From assembly GCA_963978895.1 (NCBI GenBank), contig OZ022238.1, positions 36,046,270 to 36,110,269 on the forward strand: a DNA stretch of 64,000 nucleotides. Direction: 5' to 3'. This document shows, piece after piece, positions 11,281 to 49,647 of the stretch (positions are counted from its first letter, which is position 1; each line of letters begins with the position of its first letter). The translations under genes and the position numbers were made by a program. The stretch comes from Erpobdella octoculata. Taxonomy: Eukaryota; Annelida; Clitellata; Hirudinida; Erpobdellidae. Under the pieces are notes generated by a model, which had not been told where the DNA came from, ran no database searches, and saw only the letters and a list, made by a program, of their open reading frames with translations.

Positions 11281-11493
11281 AAATGTATCACCCCCCTCTA
11301 CCCAAAAAACCCATCGAATTTGGAAAAATTGAAGGATCCTCCAATTTGGCCTGGGGGGCTTGCGCCTTCCTGCCCCCTAGTTTCGCCCCTGAGTAAGATA
11401 ATCAGGCGGTGGTTTGTGTCAAGTTTGAAAAAAATTGTTAATCCGTTGATGTTTTATGGACAAAAAACGTTTCGGTCAGCGGTTGTAAGTTAA

Positions 11494-11530
<37 letters not shown>
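11281..11530 (+). mobile_element. Helitron-like 5' region fragment and short TA tract
   Basis: 11380-11495 matches 15775-15890 (GATGTTTTATGGACAAAAAACG, GGTCAGCGGT). This is the 5'-proximal part of the Helitron-like family that also abuts the RPB2-like gene on its other side. Confidence 0.45.
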
Positions 11531-11533
<3 letters not shown>

Positions 11534-11600
11534 TATATATATATAAATTAATCAAGTTAAATATTAACCAGACAGTTCAAGATACTCTTTTATAGAAAAC

Positions 11601-11925
<325 letters not shown>

Positions 11926-12094
11926 TATTTGAATACACTAATTAGTAACAAATTCCAATAAGATTTAAAGTTTCCAATTCAAAGATAACTGTGATTTTTT
12001 AGTTATTCGTTTGATCATGAGACTTTGAATATTATAAAATACAGATGAGAAAAAGTTATAACAGTTTACTTTTTGGAATAAAACAGTTGAATAA

Positions 12095-12100
12095 TTTATT
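12095..12100 (-). terminator. candidate poly(A) signal of the RPB2-like gene
   Basis: AATAAA on the minus strand about 100 nt downstream of the RPB2-like stop codon. No poly(A) stretch follows. Confidence 0.4.
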
Positions 12101-12201
12101 TAAAAATGTTAACTAATTTAATGTTAACTAAGAAGTTGCTCTAACAAGTGATAACTGTTATTATTGTTGTTATGGTGAAACAACCATTACTTGGACCTTT
12201 A

Positions 12202-15200
12202 CTACATGATCATTCTCGGAACTATACTTAATCCTATCATCTCTTGCATTAAAAGTTTGAAAGCGAATGGAACAGTTGCCCGAGATGGAGTTGCTGATTC
12301 TCCGCAAGATTTACATCCGCTTTTTTGAGTTTTGGCATTGCTGAAAGCCACAAGTCCACATTGGTCACAAACGTAAAGGGGATACGTATCTGAGACGTCA
12401 AGAAGCCTTTCCTTAAGAAATAGAGCGGCACCGTGGCTTATCTGACAATCACGTTCCATTTCACCAAACCGGAGACCACCATCTCTTGCTCTGCCTTCTG
12501 TTGGTTGCCTGTTTAATATCTGTAAAGGTCCACGACTCCTATAATGGATCTTGTCTGCAACCATATGTTTCAGTCGCTGATAATAAGTTGGCCCAATAAA
12601 AATCTGACTTTCTATTTTTCTGCCGTCGAACCCATCGTACATTACTTCTTTACCAGATCTATGATAACCACATTTCTCAAGCATATCTCCAACTTCCTTC
12701 ATCGATAAATTATTGTTGAAAGGCGTTGCGTTTCCGATTTTGCCTTCAATTGCAGCTACTTTGCTTAAGTGGCATTCACTCATGTGACCTATAGTCATTC
12801 TAGAAGGAATGGCGTGTGGGTTTAGTATAATATCGGGGGTTATGCCTTCTTTAGTAAATGGCATGTCCTCTTGTCTGTATGTCATTCCACAAGTTCCTTT
12901 TTGTCCGTGACGGCTTGCAAATTTGTCACCAATCTGAGGAACTCTGATTGACCTGACTTTGATTTTTACCAATTTATAACCCTCTACGTTAACCGTAACC
13001 ATGACTTGGTCAACGATTCCCGATTCCGTTTTTCTCATTGCAACGCTGCAATCTTTTTTGGTGTAATTAGCATCTTTATCGTCACTGTCACCATCTTCTT
13101 TTTCCGGAAGCGCGATGGTCTTGCCGATTAGAATGTCATCTCCGGACACAACAGTTCCTTTTGAGATTATGCCATCATTGTCCAATTTACTGTAATTAAA
13201 TTGTTTTAATCCTTTCACCAGTGTTTTATCTGGTTTTTCAATGCACTCAATAGGACCAAACGCTCGCTTTTTTTCGCAATCTTTGTAGGTCCTATAAAGA
13301 GTAGAACGGAAGAAACCTCGGTCTATAGAGGATTGATTGAGAATCAAAGAGTCTTCTTGATTATATCCAGTATAAGAAGCTATGGCAACAATTGCATTGT
13401 TGCCTGCAGGGAGTTTACTGCATCCAAGTCGTTCCATGGATTCAGTTGTTGCCAGAGGTTTCTGCGGGTAAAATAAAACATTAGCAAGTGAATCCATTCG
13501 AAGATCATAGTTGGTTGCATAGACTCCTATGGATTGCTTGCCCATAGCACTTTGATAGACGTTACGCGGGGACTGGTTGCGTTCAGGAAAAGGAATAATT
13601 GAAGCGCACACTCCGAGTATCATTGAGGGATGCATCTCGCAGTGAGTGTGCGTTGTACAATAAGGCCCTAAAAGATCTTTTGGATACATGGCTATCATAA
13701 CAGTGTCTTGTTCCGATGCATCAATGTATTCGACGGCTCCACTAACTAATAAATTTTTCCAACCATAGTTCTTGTAATTTTTTTCTTTCAGTAAATCAAT
13801 TTGATCTTTTTTAATTACCAGCTGCTGTTTTTCGACAGTCAGCAGAGGTCGACAGATTCTTCCGGCATCAGTGCTTATTTTAATTTCTTTGTCCTGTCTG
13901 TTGTAATAAATGCCTATTTCTGATGCAACATCTGTCAATTTTCTTCTCAGTTCTATTAACGACCTATAAAGCATTTCTGGGTTTTTGTGTATGCCCACCC
14001 AACGACCATTTACAAAGATCTTGGTAACATTTTCCATGTAGCCAAGAGAAATTTCTTTGAGAGTTTCTAATCCCCAATCTTCGAGAACATCTTTAAGTGG
14101 AGAGGAACTAGACCCCACAGTCACGTAAGCCATAAGAGCAAGGTTCTTCACTAAACCTACGGCCTTTCCTTCAGGAGTTTCAAAAGGACATACGTTTCCC
14201 CACATTGTGTTGTGGAGTTGCCTCATGCCGGCAAGCTTTCCCATGTCGCCTCCTGACCTGGTCAGTTTTCTCAAATGGGAAATGGTAGCCATGTATGTCA
14301 ATCTATTCAAAACTTGTGACACTCCGGATCTATTTTGACCAGCATTACCTTGCTGACCCCAGTTGCCAGTTGCCAGCGAATAATTTATACCATTTGTTAT
14401 GATCTCTGGCCTTATAATCACTTCTAAATCGAAATCTCGCCTTTTTGTCACAAATTTGTGGGCAGCAGCTTTTACTTGCAAAATAAATTTGCGCCATAAA
14501 CTTCGGAACAAAAATTCCATGAGAGGGCCTGCCATGTCCAACCTCTTGTTACCGAAGTTGTCGACATCACTGGGAACTTTTCTTTCGAGAAAAGTGGCCA
14601 GGAGTTTGTTGATCATGTAACCTATATACATGGCTTTTTCATTTAATGAATCATGATCGATTCCAAGATGAGGCAGCAGCTCTTTTTGTAACAGCTCTTT
14701 GGCGAAATTTATTCTTGCCTGACGCGTTACACCTGGCTTAGCAGCTCTGATTCCAATGAAATTCAGAGCTGCGTTTTGGTTAGGAAATTCCTGCATTCCT
14801 TCAAAAGAAGGCAGTAGAGCTTCCATCATCTCCTCATCTTCCAGGTTGTCGACCACATGTTGAAAGACTTCCTTGTCCGTCTCAATGCCCATAGCCTTGA
14901 AAAGAACTACTACCGGAATGGCTTGTTTTACTTGCGGTAAAACTGCCAAAATACGGTTGCCCGTACATGTCTGACTTGAATTGAATTTTTCGTTGGCAGT
15001 TAACTTTACCGTAAACGAGCGGGATAATCTTTTGTTTTTGTCATTGCACGATTTGATATCTGCTTTGAGCAAAAACTTTGAGATGTTTTCTCTTGTAACG
15101 AACACCTCGTTAGGAGCTAAACGTTCTTGCGAGACAATAACTTTCTCTGATCCGTTGACGACAAAATAGCCTCCAGGATCAAGTGAGCATTCTTTAGCAA

Positions 15201-15663
15201 CTGCTAAGTCATATTCTGTCATTCCATTTAATAGGCATAGATCTGAGTGCACCATTACCGGTATCTTGCCTACTACTACTGGCTTAGGCCCAATTACAAT
15301 TGGAGGATGATCACCATCATAAATGGTTTTTTTAATGTCGACGTAGAGAGGCGAAGAGTAAGTGAGATCTCTCAATCTGGCCTCGTTAGGTGTCACTTGG
15401 AAAGAGGTCCCATCGGCTGCATAATCATTGGGTTTGGCGAGATAAACTTGACCAAACTCAAGTTTTACTCGAAAAGGAGCATTAGTCGTTAAACGGCCAT
15501 CATAATGCATGTCAACAATAGCCGCTTCGTTGACGACGTTTTGTATGGTAGTCTTAACAAAACTATTGTATGAATCTATTTGCTGTCCGACAAAACCTTT
15601 CACCTCAAAGTAAGAATCAATAACAGCCCACGCTGCTTCATCGTCAAAAAATGTTGATTCCAT
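12202..15663 (-). CDS. RNA polymerase II subunit RPB2-like, intronless
   Basis: Second-largest subunit of DNA-directed RNA polymerase II, which with RPB1 forms the catalytic cleft. The frame opens at 15798, but I place the start at 15661-15663, giving 1153 residues beginning MESTFFDDEAAW. That is close to the usual ~1170 and aligns with known N-termini; the upstream 45 codons lie in Helitron-like sequence. Pol II-type signatures: CLLNG near 155, GYNQEDS near 766 (acidic pair near the catalytic metal), DKFASRHGQKGTCG near 916 (nucleotide-facing lysines), HAIPSRMTIGH, RARDGGLRFGEMERDCQ, and a C-terminal zinc site CDQC...CKSC near 1100-1118, ending LSIVPRMIM. Tandem stops TAG TAA. No intron interrupts it, suggesting a retrocopy. 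Near 465-480 the normally invariant fork-loop segment (GRDGKLAKPRQLHNT in most eukaryotes) reads SGGDMGKLAGMRQLHNT. So it is intact but diverged; whether it is the only RPB2 gene or a paralogue cannot be told here. Confidence 0.93.
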   Translation of the reverse strand: MESTFFDDEAAWAVIDSYFEVKGFVGQQIDSYNSFVKTTIQNVVNEAAIVDMHYDGRLTTNAPFRVKLEFGQVYLAKPNDYAADGTSFQVTPNEARLRDLTYSSPLYVDIKKTIYDGDHPPIVIGPKPVVVGKIPVMVHSDLCLLNGMTEYDLAVAKECSLDPGGYFVVNGSEKVIVSQERLAPNEVFVTRENISKFLLKADIKSCNDKNKRLSRSFTVKLTANEKFNSSQTCTGNRILAVLPQVKQAIPVVVLFKAMGIETDKEVFQHVVDNLEDEEMMEALLPSFEGMQEFPNQNAALNFIGIRAAKPGVTRQARINFAKELLQKELLPHLGIDHDSLNEKAMYIGYMINKLLATFLERKVPSDVDNFGNKRLDMAGPLMEFLFRSLWRKFILQVKAAAHKFVTKRRDFDLEVIIRPEIITNGINYSLATGNWGQQGNAGQNRSGVSQVLNRLTYMATISHLRKLTRSGGDMGKLAGMRQLHNTMWGNVCPFETPEGKAVGLVKNLALMAYVTVGSSSSPLKDVLEDWGLETLKEISLGYMENVTKIFVNGRWVGIHKNPEMLYRSLIELRRKLTDVASEIGIYYNRQDKEIKISTDAGRICRPLLTVEKQQLVIKKDQIDLLKEKNYKNYGWKNLLVSGAVEYIDASEQDTVMIAMYPKDLLGPYCTTHTHCEMHPSMILGVCASIIPFPERNQSPRNVYQSAMGKQSIGVYATNYDLRMDSLANVLFYPQKPLATTESMERLGCSKLPAGNNAIVAIASYTGYNQEDSLILNQSSIDRGFFRSTLYRTYKDCEKKRAFGPIECIEKPDKTLVKGLKQFNYSKLDNDGIISKGTVVSGDDILIGKTIALPEKEDGDSDDKDANYTKKDCSVAMRKTESGIVDQVMVTVNVEGYKLVKIKVRSIRVPQIGDKFASRHGQKGTCGMTYRQEDMPFTKEGITPDIILNPHAIPSRMTIGHMSECHLSKVAAIEGKIGNATPFNNNLSMKEVGDMLEKCGYHRSGKEVMYDGFDGRKIESQIFIGPTYYQRLKHMVADKIHYRSRGPLQILNRQPTEGRARDGGLRFGEMERDCQISHGAALFLKERLLDVSDTYPLYVCDQCGLVAFSNAKTQKSGCKSCGESATPSRATVPFAFKLLMQEMIGLSIVPRMIM

Positions 15664-15695
15664 TTTCCTACTGAGCGATTCTCTTGATAACGATA

Positions 15696-15900
15696 TCTTA
15701 TATATAAAAATGAAATGTTTGTTTGTTTGTTCGGACATAAAATGTAAACGGCCGAACAGATTTAATTGAAATTTGGCACACTTATGTATCTTATTCAAGC
15801 GGTGGTTCCTGTAAAATTTTAAATAAATTGGTTTCTCCGTTGATGTTTTATGGACAAAAAACGTTTTGGTCAGCGGTAGTAAGTTGGAGTAAATTTTTTT
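15696..15900 (+). mobile_element. Helitron-like 5' end
   Basis: A|TCTTATATATAAAAATG start, then TTTGTTTGTTTGTTCGG, CGGCCGAACAGATTTAATT and TTTGGCACA. It begins 32 nt upstream of the RPB2-like start codon and runs away from it. Confidence 0.6.
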
Positions 15901-17069
15901 TCTACAAAATAAAATAAAATTAATTTATAGTTAAATTATAAAAAATATTTTTAATTTTTTTTTCTTAAGTTTTAAAGGTTTTAAATATAAATATTAAATT
16001 AAATAAATATGTGTGTTGTTTAGTGCCGCCCATAGATATCTATGGTGCCGCCGGATACCTTTGTTTTGATTTCATAGAGCTCATTGAGGCTCATTCTCTT
16101 CCGAACCTCCACGAGCGAGAAGTTGGCTGCTCAGCTGGATCCCCGAACCAAAGTGCAAAAAAATGTTCGTGCATTGGGGTTGTGCTATAGATCGTTGGAA
16201 AGGTATTTAAAAAGGAAATATAATGGTGTAAAAATAAATTTAATATTGCAAAAAATAAAAAAGTTATAGGCGAAAAACCGTCGCCGTCCCTATGTAAATG
16301 TATGGAGACGATTTTTCATACCCTGATCTATATTTTGCTTCATAACTTTTTTATTTGTTAGACTATTTTCCAAAAATTTGTTTCTATGTTTGGCTAATAT
16401 ATTTGTCTTTCTAATGCATTAAGCTAGAACCCCAATGCGGTCGAAAATTTTAATCTACATGGCTCCAAACGCAAGTGAAAAATCGTCCCTATGTAAATGT
16501 ATGGAGACCATATTGTAAAAGTTTCACTGATATATGAGGTGCATGAAATTTGAAAGAAATGAAAGCAAGTGCAGTATTTTTGTGTTTCAACAAAATCATG
16601 AACAAAGTTCTCAAGCCAGCCTATCAATCTGCTGCTGTTTTGTTCAATTTATAATTGCATCATTTGCTAAATAAAAGTGGTACTCTTCGATTGTTCCAAA
16701 TTGATGATCTCAGAAAACTCTCGGAAAATTCATTAAGTTAATGCTTTGAAGGTTTTTAATATTATTATTACTTCATGTTTTATTTCAATCTGTGTTTTAT
16801 ATCACATTTTTCAAAGCCACGGGTCAACATTTATTAACATGCCACATGTAGCGTTATATGCTTTCTGTAGACATGACACTTAAAAACTAAGAACAACTCA
16901 AAAACTAAGACTAGCGATTTTACGAAAAGCAGCTGTTGAACAGTGTGTGATAAATCTATTGTAAGCATTTATAATCTTACAAGTATTTAAAATAAATATA
17001 ACCTGTTGAGATATATGAGCGGATTTTAACATTATTGCAGCCGTTAACTAATAAATTCTTTTTTTTCAG
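15901..17069. other. intergenic or intron, no gene seen
   Basis: AT-rich. GTCCCTATGTAAATGTATGG occurs twice (near 16287 and 16490). No convincing coding signal. Confidence 0.5.
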
Positions 17070-17143
17070 CTTCAGTTAATCATAATAAGCCTTTGCAGAA
17101 GATCACACTTGCAGAGTGGAACCAATACATTAAAGAACACTAA
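17070..17143 (+). CDS. candidate terminal exon, unrecognised
   Basis: A strong 3' splice site (TTCTTTTTTTTCAG, ending 17069) is followed by 24 in-frame codons ending in TAA at 17141-17143. The end of the predicted peptide is KPLQKITLAEWNQYIKEH. The codon make-up looks protein-like and the splice site is the best nearby, but I do not recognise the family and cannot find the preceding exon in the window. It could be a chance match. Confidence 0.3.
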
Positions 17144-17279
17144 TTAAAATTGAGGAAGTTCAGACGTAACTAAACGAGCAAACCAAACAACAAAGTGTTA
17201 ACGAGAGAACAGATCAATTTTGATGACTGTGCACAGCATTCCGCTACAGCCCATCTAAGCCACATTGGGAAGGCTCTAA

Positions 17280-17520
17280 AATTTAATGGAGGAACAGAAG
17301 AGCGAAAAGAAGAGCAAGCTGGAGCGGTAAAGCGTAAAAGCAACCGGGATCGGGAAAAGTAAAAGAGACCGGGGCCGGAAAAGCGACCGTGAGCAGAAAT
17401 GCGACCAGGAGTGAGAAAGCGACATGGAACGGGAAAGCAAGCGGTTAAGGAAACGGGAGCCAGAGAGAAAACGATAAAAAGCCTTTAAAATCCCCGGGCA
17501 ACGCCGGGTAACCCAGCTAG
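17280..17520 (+). mobile_element. Helitron-like copy, minisatellite plus 3' end
   Basis: Diverged GGGAAAGCGACC minisatellite, CCCGGGCAACGCCGGG hairpin at about 17494-17509, then CTAG at 17517-17520 followed by T. Confidence 0.6.
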
Positions 17521-17604
17521 TAAAATTATACAAGTAGTTCAATTTGTGATAAAGTTTATCATTATTTTTTAATGACTATGTACTAACGGAAAAAGATATA
17601 CGTC

Positions 17605-20070
<2,466 letters not shown>

Positions 20071-20221
20071 ATTTTTGGAGGTGAACGATATTGATATTTT
20101 TGGTTTGGTGGAAACATGGTTGAATCAAGAACCTGATGGCTTGTTTCTTCCACGCGGCTATAAAGCCTTTCTTTATGACAGAGGGTCACGTGGTGGTGGT
20201 GCAATTTTAATTACAAACAAG
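20071..20221 (+). pseudogene. LINE endonuclease fragment, N-terminal part
   Basis: Frame reads [14 protein letters not shown], then [19 protein letters not shown]: the start of an AP-type endonuclease of a non-LTR retrotransposon (the E of ETWLN is the conserved acidic residue). It is cut on the left by the hexamer array and on the right by nested MITE sequence; the frame resumes at 20959. Confidence 0.8.
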
Positions 20222-20958
20222 TAAATTAAAAACGAATTTTTAAAACCAATGCTCTTATATGTAATTAAAACACAAATTTTGCAATCAATTTTTTCTTATA
20301 TTACTCTTTTATTTTATATTAAAGTCGAAATATCTTAATTATATCAAAATATCGAAATTAATTAAAATTATCTAAATTAATTGACTTATTGTAAAACTTA
20401 TAATTGAATATTGCATTGTCTTCTATTTTGAGCATGTATGCAAAATTTGAAAAAAATCTATCATCAGGAAGTGACTCAAAAATTGATTGCAAGATTTGAA
20501 ACAGACAGAGAAACAAACAGACAGACAGAGAAACAGAGACGACGAGTTAATAAAAGCATTGGTAATAATAATAAAAATATCATCAAAAAGCATCGAATTT
20601 AAATATCTTAACTATTTTCATGAAAATTTCGTACACGCTTGAGAATCGCGGTCAGTGAGTGTGGTTCGTGTTAACTTGATAAAATAGTCTGCCAGTCGGT
20701 TAGCGTTTTGTGGTCAAGAAAACCCTCAAGAAAACCCTCAAGAAAACCCTCAAGAAACCCCTCGATAAAATCCTCAAGAAAATTAACTAAATTAATTGAC
20801 TTATTGTAAAACTAATAATTGAATATTGCATTGTCTTCTATCTTGAGCATGTATGCAAAATTTGAAAAAAATCTATCATCAGGAAGTGACTCAAAAATTG
20901 ATTGCAAGATTTGAAACAGACAGAGAAACAGAGACGACGAGTTAATAAAAGCATTGGT
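20222..20958 (+). mobile_element. nested MITE insertion in LINE (ACCAATGCT family, copies 2 and 3)
   Basis: 20245-20563 is a full copy with termini ACCAATGCT and AGCATTGGT. About 20780-20958 is a second, right-half copy. Between them is a short array of AAGAAAACCCTC (20717-20770). The whole block separates two halves of one LINE endonuclease. Confidence 0.7.
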
Positions 20959-21868
20959 AATAAAAAGGAAGTACCAGTTAAACAGATCTTTCTTCCTGTG
21001 GAATACAAGCAAATTGAAATTGTGTGCATTGACGTACAAATACATTCTTCAACCTACAGGATAATTGTTTACTACAGACCAGGAGGTTGTAATCCACAAG
21101 CTGCAGAATATGCAATCAACAGTATTCAATGTATAAAATTTCTGTGCAGCAATAGAAATCACATCTGTGTTATGGGTGATTTCAGTCTTCATGATGTTAA
21201 CAGGCTCACTCATTCACATCCAAATAATGAAGTTTACAATTTATACATGAACTTTATAAATGAGATGGGTTTTCACCAACTCGTGAATTTTCCAACACGG
21301 AATGCAAACATTCTAGATCTGATTTTATCGGATGATGATCGGTTTCTGTCCCACATTGAACCGTCTTCTCCTATTGCTCATAGTGATCATAATACAATTA
21401 TCTTCAAGCCTAATTTTCCAAAACCATCCCCTGTTCTAAACTCCGTGAATAGCTTTAGCTTGAGCAAAACAAATTTTGCCAGACTCAACAGTCATTTTAA
21501 CGAAGTTAACTGGAACATAGTTTTTCAATACTGTTTCTCTGTAAATGATTGTTTTTTCCAAGACGTAACCAAGTTAAGAGAACTGTTGAAAGTCAAAAAT
21601 CAACCTATCTAACACTCATAGTTAATGCCCAGAGATACAAACTTCAGGCTTTTCGAAGATGGACTGTCGGTCGGAAAATTAAGGACAAAATTATTTACAA
21701 TCATTTTTCCAGAAACGTTAGGAGACTAATTGACGAGTACCACAAATCACAAGAACTTGGACTCATTTTTGCGGCGATATGGGCAGCTTCTACAAATTTA
21801 TAAATAGAAAGCTATCAATATGATGTCCTTTGCAGGAAGTTAAGAAATCAGATGGCACATTAACGTCT
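20959..21868 (+). pseudogene. LINE endonuclease remainder and linker to RT
   Basis: Continues the endonuclease: VYYRPGG, catalytic VMGDFSLHDVN, DLILSDDD, then SDHNTIIF (the conserved SDH motif). A frameshift near 21560-21600 moves into the linker (AFRRWTVGRKIKDKI, SFYKFINRKL). It is truncated at 21868 by a Helitron-like minisatellite before any RT motif. A dead, 3'-truncated LINE. Confidence 0.82.
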
Positions 21869-22100
21869 GTCGTTTTCCGCTCCCGTTCTCTGTCGCTTCC
21901 CGTTTCCGGTCGCCTTTCCGTTCCCGCTTACTCTTGCTCTCCCGTTCTCGCTCAAGCTTGTTCTCCCATTCCCATTACCGCTCATTTTCTCTTTTTAATT
22001 TTTTCCTAACTTCTTTTAGCCCATAAAACGTAAAATAGATTTGCTAAAACTTGCTAAATCTTTTTTAAACGTTGTTACGTAAACTAAATTTGAATTTTAT
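21868..22100 (-). mobile_element. Helitron-like minisatellite fragment
   Basis: Minisatellite of CCGCTCCCGTTCTC type ending CGCTCATTTTCTC, then CCCATAAAACGTAAAATAGA as in the copy at 35749-36213. The terminal hairpin is missing. Confidence 0.55.
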
Positions 22101-22465
22101 TACGCAATTGCGATTAGAATTTTATTACGCAGCCCCGAAACTATTTAACTATTAAAAATAAATAACCAAGCTTCAGTAAACAACGTATTCGGTTAAATTT
22201 TAGTTGTAGATATGAATTAACATAAAATTATTAATTGTCATTGTCATTTGCTCCTACCATTATAATATCAACGCGGGGTCATTGTGAGTAGCGTGCCCCA
22301 ACGTTTACTAACAAACACTTTATTATGAAGAAGTTCAAGAAGTAACTTTATTTAATTTTAAAAAACAAGCAGGAACGAGTTTAAACTAGCGATTAGAGAA
22401 AACCACGTGGAAACAGTCGCGCAGGACTTTCCCTCTTAACAAAAACCCAAGCGTAGCTTCCTCAA
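22101..22465. other. intergenic, no gene seen
   Basis: AT-rich, no supportable frame. Confidence 0.5.
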
Positions 22466-22655
22466 CAGCTTTTTTTTTTTTTTTTTTTTTTTATAATAGT
22501 TTATAGTCCTTTACACCAGGTGTTTTAAGACTAATGGCTGTATGTAGGGAGCACTTATGTACTTCCTGTCGTGGATCAGAATTTGATCCTTTTTACTTTT
22601 TCCTCCTCCTTTCTCCAGGCTTGGGACTGGCTCGCAATTAGCGAGGCGGAGTTTC
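22466..22655 (-). mobile_element. poly(A)-tailed retroelement 3' end
   Basis: A long T run (22471-22491) is the poly(A) tail of a minus-strand element; upstream on that strand are AACACCTGGTGTAAAGGACT and GCCAGTCCCAAGCCTGGAG. A short piece matching its tail lies near 48240-48285. Confidence 0.5.
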
Positions 22656-23040
22656 CTCAACAGCTATCGCGAACTCCCTTATATAAGGAAAAATAGGTTA
22701 CATAATCAGAATCCACCTCTCTGATTGGTGGATAACAATGAATAATCGATAAACTGATATAAACAAATACTAAACATATAATTAGCTCCCTAAATCTCGA
22801 CCGCGAAGATATCAAATTTCAACAGCTTATAAACATATATATAGACTATAATCCACGAGATTTTTATAATTAAATAATCGTTAGAAATCTCGATATACTT
22901 AGAAATATACACCCATAATAATTACGGGAATTAACACGCGCTCTGATTGGCTCGTTGAAACAAAGGAGTTTACGTGGCCAAATAAAAGATACTAAATAAT
23001 ATTTCTAGAAATAAAATAAAATAAAAAGGAGGGGGGGAGG
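22656..23040. other. intergenic, no gene seen
   Basis: Two CTGATTGG boxes (near 22721 and 22953) and no coding frame. Confidence 0.45.
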
Positions 23041-23430
23041 TCCAGCACTGACAGTCATAGTTATAAATTAAGATTAAATAAATTTACATGTGATGCTGTA
23101 AAATATTTCTTCACTAACAGAATAGTTGCGGTTTGAAACTCTCTCCCCGCCGTTGTTGTAAATTGTTCCAGCGTTTTTTATTTAAATTGTCATTGAAATC
23201 AGTTAACTTGGACACTTTCTTACATTGCAGTTAGAGTTATTTTTTTTAATTTTCTGTTATTCTGTGATATCTATGTGGTTTTTTTGTTTTCACTTCTTGA
23301 TGGTTTCTGTTTCTTGTGTCCATGACTAAGGATGTCTGTGATTTTTTTTATTTTATTGTTTTTTTTCATGCTAGTGTTAGTGGCTTACTAGCCCTTCTGG
23401 AATTTTTCATTGAATAAATAAATAAATAAA
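23041..23430 (+). pseudogene. LINE 3' end with (AATA)n tail, copy 1
   Basis: Encodes KYFFTNRIV, then NSLPAVVVN, the C-terminal end common to many LINE RT proteins, followed by an untranslated stretch ending in AATAAATAAATAAATAAA near 23412. Confidence 0.65.
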
Positions 23431-23864
23431 ATATTTTTTTTTAAAATTTTTTGTCAACATTTAATTCATATAATGAAAAAAACTCGTCACCTTAACAACC
23501 GGAACTATTCGGCTTAATAAATAACTAAAATTCAGTAAATAACGTATTTGGTTGAATTTTAGTTAAAATTATTATTAATAAATAAAATAACAAAAAAATT
23601 TCTAAATTTTTCGTTAACGTTTATTTAATTATATATCTGCAGTCTGCATTTTACACACCCCCGACTCGTTTCAAGACAAACAGATTACGCATTGTATATT
23701 CTTCGAAATAAGGCGATCCAGGCCAAATTTTTAAAAACTCTTCCTTAGTGAGCACCTAAGACTCAAGAGAAAGTTATGTTGCAAATTTCTTAACAATCCG
23801 TCCAGTGGTTTTTGCGATTTCGTGATGAGTCAGTCAGTCAGTGGTATTTGAGTTTTATATATAT
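23431..23864. other. intergenic, no gene seen
   Basis: AT-rich; a short CAGT repeat near 23830 only. Confidence 0.45.
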
Positions 23865-24140
23865 AGATATATAAAAATCTCGTGTCATAGTGATTTTCTC
23901 CAAACTCCTCTAAAACGGCTAAACCGATTTTTATTAAATTTTTTGTGTTGATTTGGTAGGTCTGAAAATAGGGGGTAGTCATTGAAGCAACCCCGTCTTG
24001 AAATTGATCTGTCGCTGTGCTATAAATTTTTGCACCAGCTTGTCGACAGCCTACTGACCAAGGCACTAATACAACCTTCAAGCCACCGTACAAGAGGCCA
24101 TCCCTACTAGCTTTACAAAATTCCATCCTCGTCTGACTGG
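23865..24140 (+). mobile_element. Helitron-like 5' fragment
   Basis: TATATATAGATATATAAAAA, then CTCGTGTCATAGTGA and AAACGGCTAAACCGATTTTT, as at 33770. The stretch after 23960 may already be LINE sequence. Confidence 0.5.
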
Positions 24141-24400
24141 GTCAAGTATTTCTTCACCAACAGAATAGTGGAAGCTTGGAACAACTTGCCTCCTAGTGTT
24201 GTGATGACCAAGTCTTCAGAAGCTTTCAAACCCCGTCTAAAGGAAATTTTGCTTTGTTTTCAATTGGATTTTAACTTTTTAAGTCATTTTGCTGTTTATG
24301 CGTTTTTTCTTTTATGTTTTTGATAGTATTAGTGGAACTTTGTGTCCTTTTATATTTTTTCACAAAAAATACAATAAATAAATAAATTAAAATGTACAAA
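24141..24400 (+). pseudogene. LINE 3' end with (AATA)n tail, copy 2
   Basis: VKYFFTNRIVEAWNNLPPSV, then SSEAFKPRLKEILL; ends with an AATAAATAAATAAA tail near 24370. Same LINE family as 23041-23430 but better preserved. Confidence 0.75.
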
Positions 24401-25064
24401 ATACATACTACGTTTATCAACTAATCTATAATCTTGGTTCCCTCAATTGCTGCCTCTGAACTATTCAGATAAAAATGTTTAAAGTTTAAACTACCCTATA
24501 GCTAAAAATGTACTATTGAACATAATTTGATTTTATATATAAAGAAATAATTGTTTATTTTAAAAAAAAAATGATGGTTAGCAGAATGTTCACCTCACAA
24601 ATGAAATATTTAATTCTACCACTTAAAGTAGCTGAAAAACTAAATTTAAAATTACCAAAATAATTAGTCATATAAAAGCTTTAATGATTGTGCAGCTTTT
24701 ATTTGTTTTCATTGTTAAGCTCTCTTTCAGTTGTAAAGCAAGCAATCGTTTATAATTTCTAATAAAATAGCTAATAATCATAAGACCAACAAGAACAGTT
24801 AAATTTAAAACAACACCTATTTTTCTGACTTTTTTTAGTTAATAATAATATTTAAAACAATATTCTTTATTGAATCCAAATTAAATTTATTTGATAAGCG
24901 TTTTGCTAAAATGGGGCGTCCGTTTCAATAGAATGGGCGAGGTTTAAATGTTCCGCACGAATAAGCACACCGAGCCATGAAAAGCTTAGGTGTTTTTCAA
25001 AAATCAATAAACTTTCTGCTTCGTTCCATGTAAATAAATTCAAACATACAGTTTTAGTGTAATA
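24401..25064. other. 5' flank of the PAN gene
   Basis: AT-rich, no gene or recognisable core promoter. It ends at the putative start codon of the signal-peptide exon. Confidence 0.4.

Positions 25065-49647
<24,583 letters not shown>

Noticed and set aside
14399..15492. Plus-strand frames inside the RPB2-like gene
   Set aside because: Antisense shadows of a clearly coding minus strand.
15664..15798. 45-codon N-terminal extension of the RPB2-like frame
   Set aside because: It lies in Helitron-like repeat sequence and has no counterpart in known RPB2 N-termini; the ATG at 15663 fits the family.
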